Below, piece by piece: positions 12,201 to 24,200 of a stretch of DNA of 31,086 nucleotides. Source of the DNA: Ophiothrix spiculata (taxonomy: Eukaryota > Echinodermata > Ophiuroidea > Amphilepidida > Ophiotrichidae). A program made the translations under genes and the position numbers. The DNA lies in assembly GCA_000969725.1 (NCBI GenBank), contig JXSR01S022271.1, one strand, 5' to 3'. The notes under the pieces are model-generated. The model saw nothing but the letters and a program-made list of their open reading frames with translations, was not told where the DNA came from and did no database searches. The first letter of the stretch is position 1; each line of letters opens with the position of its first letter.

Positions 12201-15200
12201 TTCCATGGAATTTAGAAATGTTTGTTATTATCTTTGGATTTTTATTTTATTTTGCTTCATTTCATTTCATTTCATTTTATTTTCATTCTATTTTATTCAC
12301 TATTTTGGGGGTACTGTTTGACAAATTGTCATTACCTGGTTATCCAATTCTGTTCCATTAATGCCTACAGACAGCCCGTCACCACTGGACCACCTAACGC
12401 TCAGATACTGCCAATAATCATACCCAAAGTCCTCTTCAGAGATTTCAGCTGTCCAGGTCTTTAAACCATTGTTCACTGTCACTATCAAGAAATTGGGATT
12501 CTGCTGAATGGCAATTCCACGCTCACCTAAGAAATAAAAATACAACATTCTTATAAATCAATGCCAAAACAAAATACAAAAAAAAAACATCAAATCTAAA
12601 CAAAGTAAACAAAAAACAAATTAGGAAAATAAAAAAATAGAAGAATATCTTAAGCAAAATAGCTACCATTGTGATAAATTTGCATTATACAATACACTGT
12701 GTCCAATCTTGGGTCAAGGGCTCAAGAAATNNNNNNNNNNNNNNNNNNNNNNNNNNNNNNNNNNNNNNNNNNNNNNNNNNCATTACACCTGGACTTACTT
12801 GATATTCCGAGCACCTTGTGTACAAATTTGGAGTCTTGTATCCTCATGTGAATAGAAGAATATCTTAAGCAAAATAGCTACCATTGTGATAAATTTGCAT
12901 TATACAATACACTGTGTCCAATCTTGGGTCAAGGGCTCAAGAAATGGAAATTGAAGTATCATTTCAAGAGCTACTAAAGCCCATGATAAAGACGAATCCG
13001 ACCGCGCATGTTGATTTGTCTCAACTGTGTGTGGCGCTGTTGCGTCCGCCATTGAGAGGGGCCATCGAGGGCCACTTTTGTATACCTTATACGTTGTATA
13101 TGCGGATCGGTATTAATTTTCATGGCTTTTCTTGGAGTTTTCGGTTGTATTTTTAAAATATATATATAGGATAGTAAATTTGCATTAAAAAGGAAAGCTT
13201 TAGCGAAAAATAAATGTTCAATGTCATGATACTTGAGGAAAGAACTTGAACTTACTAAAAAGCCAATGATGATAGCGGAAGTTGCGCAAATTCAAGTTGT
13301 AACACTTATAAAACTGAGCCGTCAGATTTTTTATATTCATTTTGCACCTTCTTGAAAAAATGGGATCTGCTTACTTTGAAAATGTTATTAAAAAAACAAA
13401 AGATAATATTTCTAGCTAAAAACTCCGTTAATAATAATATAGACAGATCATGCGAAAACAGGAAAAACACTATAACGCATCCGTATGACTAGGCCTACTA
13501 CCATCATAATTGTTTCCAATTTTATTATTTTGTTATTTTCAAAAGATTGAAAAGAAAAACATGCTTTAGGCCAGAGGTACGTGATGTTCTGAAACTAGCA
13601 AAACACATTTTTTTGTGAGACCTAGGCCTACATTGTTCAGTAGCAATATTAAGGATAGGTTTCCTAAATCATGTTGATGCTATAATTATGTTTACCGGGG
13701 TGCTTACATAGTGGGCCTAAAAAGTTTATTGTTCACGGGATACCATTCATTAATCTTACCCTATAGTCATGTATCGTTTGCGTTTAGTATTATACCATCT
13801 TCATATCGGATATTAGTTTCAGTTATGGTAACTAAACAAAAACGCATCAAAAAACAGTTCAACATGTCCGATTATGAATGGCACGCGCGTGAATATCCAA
13901 CAAAGCTGCCGCGCGTAAATAACAAATGTGTGCTTTTAGAACAGCGCTCTTACAACGCACATAACTTGAATTGCGTATTTTAGCAACCACATAATTCAGC
14001 AGTAATTTCATTCAGTTAAAAGAGAAGTTCGATTTTAAGATGTACATAGAATATATGTCCCGGGATAGACCTAAACACTGACATCTCAATGTATTGACTA
14101 TGGTGACAACTACTAAAATGGCCCCCCGTAATGGCGGCGACGCAAGAGGGCGGTCTTTCGAGAGTGCTTTGTCGGATTTGTCTATACAAGCAAGATGCAG
14201 CTAACGTCAGACGGTAACTAAGACTCTAAGGTTTGAATTATTTTAACTTGCTAGGGTCTAGTTAGTGTCTTCAAAGCGTCTAAAATTAAACCACACGCTA
14301 GCTGCGTCTTGCTAGTATATCATTGGGCTTAACATCTGGGAGACAAATTTTGAAACTTTTGTCACATTTTTGTGTCAAATTGTTAAATAAATAAGACATG
14401 ACAATAACTAGATTTAATTTTTTGTGCATTCACATGACAAAAAGTATCACTTGGATAATAATTACATATTTTTAACGTAAAACATTACCTCCTTATAGGA
14501 TTATACTTCTAAAATCACTATTTTTCTTTGAAAATCACATGTCCCATATTAGCAACTGAAAACATCAACCTGTGTTGTCTCATAGTAGACAACTCAAAGC
14601 AATTTCAACAAGTCACTGTATCTTCTTATACGAGAGCGCGCCGTTGTTGATTTGTGATGAATCCACAGTTGATATTCGAATAAAAGCATCACGCATGGCT
14701 GAGCGTACACAGATGTACACATGGAGACGGTCACTGATGATATCATTCTCATGTGCAAAATTTAAAAATCTTTTTGCTTTGAAATTCTCCTGAATACTTT
14801 GTGAAGATAAGCATCTGTTTAATTGAAAACATTTAGAACTTAATTCATAAGTTTTCAGGAAGATTTTTGTTGTTGAAAGGAATTCAAACATGCTACAGGG
14901 TTTGATGATTAAAATTTTCAACGCTACAGAGTTGTTCATGGCAAATCAACAACTCTGCATCTGATGCGTTGGCGTATTTTTATCACACTCGGGTAAAAAT
15001 ATGCGGACACATGGATGCATCGTTGTTGATTTGCAATGAACTCGGTATACTCTGTAAATCTTGAAGTATGCAACAAGTAGCTGATTAATGCACAAAAACC
15101 AATATGACCATACGGGAAGATAAATTAGTCAATATTTCTCAAATCATAACAGGGTACCAAATCTTCCTGAATATTCAAATGAATTTATTTGCAATGTTTG

Positions 15201-18200
15201 TCCATGTGTTATCAAAAATATTAGCCCAAAATAATACCAAAATTATGAAGAAAAAAATATATTAATACGCAGTGATTTGGCCTTAATCAAACCTAATCAA
15301 TTATTACTAGTCTCTTACACAATACAAAACCAACAGTTCACAATGTTGAAGAATACAAGGGATATGCTATGGATCTTGTAACAGAGACTGATTTCTTGTT
15401 GCATACTTCAAGGTTTATAGAGTATAGCGTGTTTGAATACCTAAATCACACCTTCCTATACCTCATTAGGCTTAATATACTAACCATCAACTTCTCCTCC
15501 AGTCGATGCCAAACAAAGCATTCCTCTGTACAAGTCCTTGATCTTAATCCACATCGCAAGCACAAAACCATTGCTACACAAAAATGGATTCGTGATACAA
15601 TGATCCCCAAATCGTTCCAACGAAACAATACCATCTTCACCATCGGTGTAGATTGCACGTCCATGAATGTCGCGATCTTCAATATACATGGCGCCACCAG
15701 ACATTGAGCGAAGGGAGCGAATGAGTGTATTTTCTGGATCAAATGTCCAGTAATAGTCGGATAAATCATAGTAATATTTTTGAATACCTGCAGGATGAAA
15801 AAAAAGAAATCAATAATCAATTTATGCTTACATAATAAATTTGTGCAGTTTTAAAGTGAAAACTCTGTCTCAAAAATGCATCCTTTTGGATACAATGCCT
15901 TGGGTGCTTATTAGAGACAATATGGTGTAAAATCCTGCTATCTTGTGTTTGAAAGAATTATTTCAAGATAAATACACTGCAGAATACTATTAAATTTCAA
16001 TAAAATCAAAACATTACACCTGGACTTACTTGATATTCCGAGCACCTTGTGTACAAATTTGGAGTAGAAATACCGATCCCATATTACCAAGTTGCGCAGA
16101 TCAAACTGATAATATCCACTATTTGCATTATTCTTTCGTCCAATCACAAACATTGTGTGTGTATCCTGGGCGGATTCCTCGGTTACAGAGAATGTTATCG
16201 GTGATTGAGCTGCACCGTTGATAAAGAATTTGAGTGTTTCGGTTTTATGCCAGGTGAATGCTATATTTGTCCATTTGCCATCTGTTATGCTCTGTTGGTA
16301 GTAAAAATGATGAATAAGTTTACCATGAAAATCATTTAAATGTAATTTACTTCACAGCAAATTTCAGGGTATCCATTGTTGTGATTACTTTTGCTTTGCT
16401 GTATCTGCTGACCCATACAGCTAATGCTGTGCAACAGATTTCCTATTTACATCACCACAAAATTGGTTATAATGATTCGCTGTCAAAAACATTTCACTTC
16501 ATTTAGGCATTTTGCCTCTGATTTCAGAATATATTCTCTCCATGGCCATGTCACTGCTGTACCAGCAAACATGAAGAAATGAGGCTCATAGTTTGGTTCA
16601 AACTAACACTAGGTCAAAAAAAGCTTATGACAGGCCATGGCCAAACTGGCTATTCAAAAAAACATATGAAGGAGATATAAAACTACCCACATTCACAATT
16701 AAATTGAGAATTTTACAAACTTCATGGAAATCTACAAGCCATTTTCTATAGAATGCTTGGGGTTTGGTGACTCCGAAGGAATTTTCTAGAAAACAATTTC
16801 TTTGAAAATGTTCTGGAAATCAAAGTCTCCAAGTTGTCACTATATGAGGTAGGCAGAATTTATTGTACCACTGCTGTCTTTCCTCATATTTTATTGAAGA
16901 AATTGGTAAACACAATTGGTAACAATATAGATGGCATAGCAATAAGGTAACTTTTAGTGTTCATTAGCATGTAACATGTAATTAAGTTGTTGTTGTTTAT
17001 CAGAGTGGAAATATTATCTTAAAGTGGTACAAACAAGCATTTCGGATGGAAATGTTACCTTAGTGTTGGCAAAATATGGCTAAAAAGGGCTTCATTTCTC
17101 AAATATACCTTATTTTTGATGTTCTCTTCATATTGCGATTGTAATATTGGGTTTTGCTTCAGCTTCACATTACCTTGGAGTTGCATATTGTGATGGACAA
17201 AACCTAGTGATAGCTTACATTGATTGAGGTTCATAACACATGTTACAATTGTTATGTAGATCATATCAAACTCTTACCGTTGTATTATATTTGGCCTCCC
17301 ATATGGAGCTGCCATCACTAATCTTGAGGTAGAGTTTATCATCCAAGGCATAGAGAGCAATACCACGACAACCTGTGACTTGAGCACCAGAACTGAAACA
17401 AAAATAAAAAACATTACGACAAAGTTAAATGTGCGATCCATGATTCCGAAGAAAAAAGTATACATTATGTCCCATCAAAAACTTCACCCATGACCCGACC
17501 CTAACTCACAAACCATGACCTGACCATAACCCTAACCCTAATACCCTGACCCTAAAATTTTTGATGGGACATAAAGTATACTTGGTCCAAATGATTATAT
17601 TAGCAAGAGATCTCCACATGGAGAGGTAAACAAGTTTTATCCAGCTAGGTGCACAGCTAAAATAGAATAATCTTAAATGTATGCAAGGTCTAAAAGACAA
17701 TGTTGAAACAAGAGCTTCTCTAAGGGCGCGTTCTCACTGTGATGCTTGGTACCAGGTCATGGTACTCGATGCTACATCGAGCCCACTTCCTTTCCCAGTG
17801 AGAACGCGTTTTAAGTGGGCTCAGACCTACATCCGAGATCGTAGGTAGTCTCGGTACCAGGATGTGGTACCAAATGCATAGTGAGAACGCGTTCGTGCAT
17901 AAGTGGGCCCGGCTCACATACATGTACTAGGTAATTGGCTGGTATTTCTACCTTTTGTAGGCTAGCTGTATTTTAAATAATAGCAAGCGTCAATTGCATT
18001 ACTTTGTTTCATTTTTCCTGTTTCATTATTGTTTCATTTTTAAACTGTTTACCACACATGGAATTTATATCTTGCTTTGTTTATATTTGTACATGTTATG
18101 TTTGAATCTAATTTCATATTATTATAAGTATAAGTTTCTTTGTGTCTTCAACATTTTTATCAGCTTAAACTAAGTGTAAACTATATTAGGAATTACGTTT

Positions 18201-21200
18201 GTAATCTTGATGTTTTATATATTTTTTTATATTATGTAGATATTGTAATTTGGTTTCAAGCCACTAGAAATAAATAAATCCTGGTAAGTGGACTCAATAC
18301 CACATCGGCATTTGGCACGGGAGGTAGTACTTTATTGTGACAGTGAGAACAGGAAATCAATGTGGGCCGAGCCCACTTGTATGTGGACTCAGACCTAGGT
18401 CTGAGCTCACATGTTCAGTGAGAACACGACAGCAATGTGCTAATTCCAAAGTGTTCAGCCAGTATCCACTATATTATTTATCTTGTGGAGGATTTGCCAC
18501 TACACTCATACAAACAACTCTGACCTTTGCATTACATAATGATATATAAAAGTATAAATATAATATTGGATTTCTTCGATACATATAAAAGTATCCATTT
18601 CTGCCATCTGAATGATAGGAATTAATGATAGGAATAAGGTGAATAAAGAAGCTTGATCAAGGATTCAACATGAAACGAGGTGGCAAATAACTAGACCTAA
18701 ATCCTAAACTTTTTGATAGCATTTAATTTGTTATTTGGAGACACTATAATATGTGTGTACTTAACAATTGAAGTACACTTTGCAAAGAATATAATTTTAA
18801 ACTATCTTTAATTAACCAGCATCATATTCTTTGTCTTACCTGAGAATGAACTTTTCTGTACCATCCACAGTAAATGATAACTTTGCCCAAAATGCTACGG
18901 TCATCCCTTTGGTACTAGCAGATGGATCACTCACAAAGTCATTACGGAAATCACCTGTTAAAAATAAAAAGACGTATATAAAAACTGTTTGTATTTCAGA
19001 AATTTGGGAAGATAAAACCTGGAATCGTCCAACTCATTCAATTAACCCAAAGAGTATGGATATTTTTAAATTTTGGTATGTGGTGCACTATTGTTGTGTA
19101 ATTTTACTTGTGTCAAAAAATGAAATAGTTACTAATCTTTTACCTTAACACATCTCCTGGACAGGGCCTACACAAAAATGCCTCTTTTCCTAAAGGTGCG
19201 TTTACAATGCGACGAATTGGGGGTAACGACAAGCAACAGAGACCTGCGGATTGCAGTTTTGTATTTTACGCCTGTCATCGTTAGTTATAGTCAGTTAACA
19301 CTAACACAATCTGCTTGGCACACAGACTATCGTTACGAACAGTAGGTTTCAGTTGCAAGTTTTTAGTTGCAAATACGTTACCCTTCGTCGTTACCCTACG
19401 TCACAGTGTAAACTTATTGCTCAAGGTGGGATTCTAACCCATGACCTATTCCACCCAGATTTAATGCCAATCATTGCCAAGCCACCTGGTGGGTGCTGCC
19501 CATGCTGATATCTATCTTCCATCTACGACGTATTTGGACTTATTTCATTTGGCTGTTTTTATCTTTTGAGGTGTCTTTTATGGCTAGGGTTTGATAATGG
19601 CTGTATACTTACCTAGTGATATATACGCGTTATCTTCTGTAAATCTGACAGCGCTCCTGTCATCCAAAAGTTGCACACCGCTGCTTGGTCCAACAAAATC
19701 GTTGGTGTCATCGTACCTCTTGGTGTTTAGGATGTCAAACTTATTGGAGAAAAGACTTTTAGCATCCCAGAAATATTTTGCATCCAGATACTCCAAATTA
19801 TCTAAGTAATATCAAAAAAATGGGTTATGAGGATTTAAATGTGTTACAAAATATAAAATAATAACTTAAATCCAGACACTCCCAATCATTTGCTATCATT
19901 TGAAGTAATGAGGAAAAGGGGACTCATCCATGAACTGACCCATCTAATTTTGATATACAAATGTTTCCCATTTTGATACAAATTATCTCAAGTTTTTAAA
20001 AATGTCGAATTTTGCAGCCATTTCATCACAATTTTTTACAAGCTTTGAAATATAGACCTATTAAGCTACTAAATTATGCAAGACAGGGACCCATTAAGAT
20101 ACCTGGGGCCTGAAATTGTAACCCATGTTTGCAGCACATCCCTGTAAAAGGTAAAGTAAAAGGGACAGCCTGTATCTACACATGTCACTCTTACGAAGCG
20201 ATTGGGCCAGACTCCACTATTTTGTTATATTTGCAGTGAGGGCCAGGATCGCCACACCCCTTCACCGCGAGTCTGTTACCTTCCCAGCACTGAAGAATGC
20301 CGGTACACCTGGGTGGAGAGGAGCAAATGAGGGTTAGTATCTTGCTCAAGGACACTACACACATCGCCCACCGGATTCGAACCCACAACGCTCAATGTCC
20401 AGTGATTAAGAGTCGGGCCACAAGCATATCCCTGTAACCACTTGCAACTATAATGGGCTTTTGACCTTTTGACGTATGTATGATTCTGTTCTTATCCACT
20501 ACATCATTCAGCAATACATTCACCTCAAAATACAGTCCTTACCTAACTTTGCAAGGGACTCTCTAACTTCATACGGCTTCATCAGTCGTTCCATAATAAC
20601 AAGCTCTTCAAATGTCATATTAACAGCATCGCCTAGGTAGTCGTTCCGTCTGCCAACAACAAGCAAATTTTCTGAGTTCTCATTTCTATACTTGCGGTAG
20701 CCATCGGGATCTAGCGCTCTTATCCGACCATCCATGTAGAATTTGAGTCCGTCTTGAGCGGACCATGTCAAGACAAGATTCATCCATGGTGTCAGTTCAT
20801 CTTGGTCTAGATAGGTCTCTGATACAGTATCAGAGGTATTAAGATTAACTGGAAATAGAAACAAGGACAACTATCATTTCATACCTGCAACTTCAACAAA
20901 TTTTATTAATTTACTTTGGTTTTGAACCATTATATTGATGACTGCATGTAATGACATGAATGAAGCTAGGGATTTTTATAAGGTAATGCCAAAGGAAGCG
21001 AAATAGGCAGGCAACTCTATCATAAATCAATAATTTATTTTAGAGTTTGTGACCCAAGATCTAAGTTGGATTGTTGTGTACTGATTATTCCTTGGTTGAT
21101 GTCGATATGAATAATTAATGAGCCCATGCTCGAGGAATGAAACCATGTGAAGCGTCACTTTAAATTTGCTGTTCATTGCGTTAATATCGGGGTATTGTGT

Positions 21201-24200
21201 CTCTGTATATTTCTGTTCACCATGTAGTCCTGGCACCATGACTTGACTTATTGTCAAGTCATGGTAAATGCTATGTAGTAAAACTGCCATTTAAGCATGT
21301 TTGTACAGACCATCTTGGAACTAAGTCAACATCTGAAATTCAGTCAAAATGTTGAAGCTGTTCACAAATTTTATAAGCAGTGTCCTCCTTGAGAGTCTTG
21401 TGCATCTCATGATAGGTAATTTGTTAATATTTAGAATCAAAAAGTGTGATTTTGGGGCCAAAACTTAGCTTGGATGCTGAAGCATTGGGTTTCTGAATTT
21501 GACAACCTCATGTTTGTTTACATCCAAATTTTGGGTGATAAATTTCAGCTTTTGCTTTAAATTAGTTCTTTAACGATTTTAGACTATTTAAGAATGTTGT
21601 CTATGCTGAGAGGAATTATTTTAGGTTTTTCATTTTTTCAAATATTTCATGTCAAAACTTAGAAAGCTTAAATGGCAGTTTTACTACACATAATTCCCAT
21701 GACTTGACTCTTAAGTCAAGTCATGTTGACAGGACTATTCACCATGGTGCCTTTTTCAATGCAATAAAATGTCAAGATTTTATTTCTTCAAGGAGCCAGT
21801 TTTATTCATCAATCATCTCTAAACCTGTCCATGTTGAGTGGCAGATGGTAAGCTTAACCAGCTTACATGCAGTCTTTAACTGGTATCTCCCAGCAGCTTG
21901 TGAGTACAAGACAGACATAAATTTCTCCAGCAATCTTTTAGCTAGCCCTTGCCTTACACAAGGCTTATTTTTTTATCTTCGGTCTGCATGCAAGAAATTT
22001 TGATCTGTGTGTCAAAACCCAACTCGGCTGACCAATGGACCAAAGTTTCACTGCTACTCAAACTTTCCGTATATCTTTCATTATGTGGTATATGAGAATT
22101 TAATTGAAGCAATAAAGGAATAAGTTTGATGCTTTTCCGTCTTTTGGCACCCATCGTTTTCTGTCATCAGATACAGATGCATCAGACTTATACCTTGTGG
22201 CAACCAGGGTGGCCACCAGGATATTCTCAGTGCTGGGCGGAACAAAGTAAATCCTGGCAAAGCACTGGGTAAGTGGTGCCAGGGGGAGTCGACACCCCCT
22301 CAGATTTTTGATCAAATGACATTCAAATGATGCAATTCAGTGCACTTAAATGCATTTCTTGACAAAGTGGTAAAATGAAAGAGAAATATGAGGATCTTTT
22401 CCACTGATGGGATGAAATTTGTGCTGGGTGGAGAAGCTCAAAATGACCCCGAGTGCCGGGTGGACATTTGTTAGTGCCGGGTAGCTCCGCCCAGCACCAC
22501 CTGGCGTGGTGAAAACCCTGGTGGCAACCATGTTTTTACCAGCTTGTTTTTACCAGCTTACCAGCTTGCGGCCTGACATATGGCAAATAAGTAACCTCCG
22601 CCACCCATCGTTTCCTGCCGTCAGATACAGCCGCACCAAGCTTGTCAACATCTCTCTGATAGAGACTGAACCCATGGTGGACCTGCTCCCCTGAGCTGAG
22701 GATAAAGTGGGTGCCATTTACTTACCAGCTTGCGGCCTGACATATGGCAAATAAGTAACTTCCGCTACCCATCGTTTTCTGCCGTCAGATACAGCTGCAC
22801 CAAGCTTGTCAACATCTCTCTGATAGATACTGAATCCTCGATGACCTGTTCCCCTGAGCTGAGAATAAAGTGGGTCCAATTTACTTACCAGCTTGCGGCC
22901 TGACATATGGCAAAAAAGTAACTTCCGCTACCCATCGTTTTCTGCCGTCAGATACAGCTGCACCAAGCTTGTCAACATCTCTCTGATAGATACTGAAACC
23001 ACGATGGACCTGCTCCCCTGAGCTGAGGATAAAGTGTGTGCCATTATCCATGTTCTGTGGCAGCTGCACCCAGATTGAAACGGAGATCCCATGAGTGCAT
23101 TTCTTGGGTTCACCTATGCAGTGACCAGTGAAGTCACCTAATGTTTGAGAAACGACAAAATAAAATCAAGAAATCAACCATTTTTAGAAATGGAAATTTA
23201 ATGATTGTTTATACATACATACATACATTATAACACTTGTTAAGCGCTGTTACATCTAGATCAAAGTGCTATAAACATATATACAAGACAGAAACCAGAA
23301 AATAAAGTCTGTAGTGATCTTCTTTATTTTATTTATATAGGTCAAATATATCTCCTACTTGACTCATGCATCTTAGTTGTTAACTTGTTTAAGAAATTAA
23401 TCAGGAAAAGATTCAAATATCTTTGATCAAATTAAACTCTTACTATCTTTTATTTTATTTACATTAATTTGACAAATCTGCATTTAATGTAAACAAAGTA
23501 ATCAAAAGGAATGGAAAAAAATTATAAAAAAAACACTCCAGTATCAAAATGTCAGGATAAACCTCATCATCATCATCCTTTGACTTCCGTCGAGATCCAT
23601 GACACACATCTTTGCCATCTATATTTATCACACATTGCACTTCCAAGTTCATTGAAGTTCAAGCCAGTATCTCTACATATGGTATCAGGGTACGTTAAAG
23701 GTCTACAGCCTTTTAGGATAAACCTAAGTTTGGCTAATAGACCAAAAGATATAAGTAAGCATAGAAACAGAAACAAAAAATAGAAGAGAAAACTCTATAA
23801 AATAAGGGAAACAAATTGGGACATCAAAATATCTCAACCCCAAAAGCCATTTGTCTGCTTTATCAAGCAATACATAGGTCTTATATACTTTGGCATCTCT
23901 CTCAGAAGCCATCTAAGGTGTGACATAGCCCACACCCAGTCCCTATTATGGGGTTGAATTATTTGGCAAATTGAGGTAAAACTACTAGTAACAAAATAAG
24001 ACATCTCACCTAAGACAAGCCACAAATCAGCTCCATCACCCAGTACATAGGCCGCATAGCCTTTGGCATCTCTCCCAGGAGCCATTTGGGGTGTAACGTA
24101 GCCAGCCCCTGTCATCGGATGGAAGTTATTTGGCAGATTATACTGATCCTGGATTAAGCTTTGTTCTCGCCTTGCAAATCCATCTGTTGTCCAGTAGTAA

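Noticed and set aside
13711-13983. 90-codon plus-strand open frame
   Set aside because: Lies inside the inverted-repeat element, has no family pattern and no splice context.
17520-17560. Interstitial telomere
   Set aside because: Only a few imperfect CCCTAA units, enclosed by MITE inverted ends.
20350-20400. tRNA gene
   Set aside because: Box B is good, but no acceptor stem or cloverleaf forms and a SINE body with target duplications follows.
22561-23137. Three mutually exclusive cassette exons
   Set aside because: Only the first copy has a proper acceptor; the 30-base intervals are too short for normal introns and splicing to the copies would break frame.
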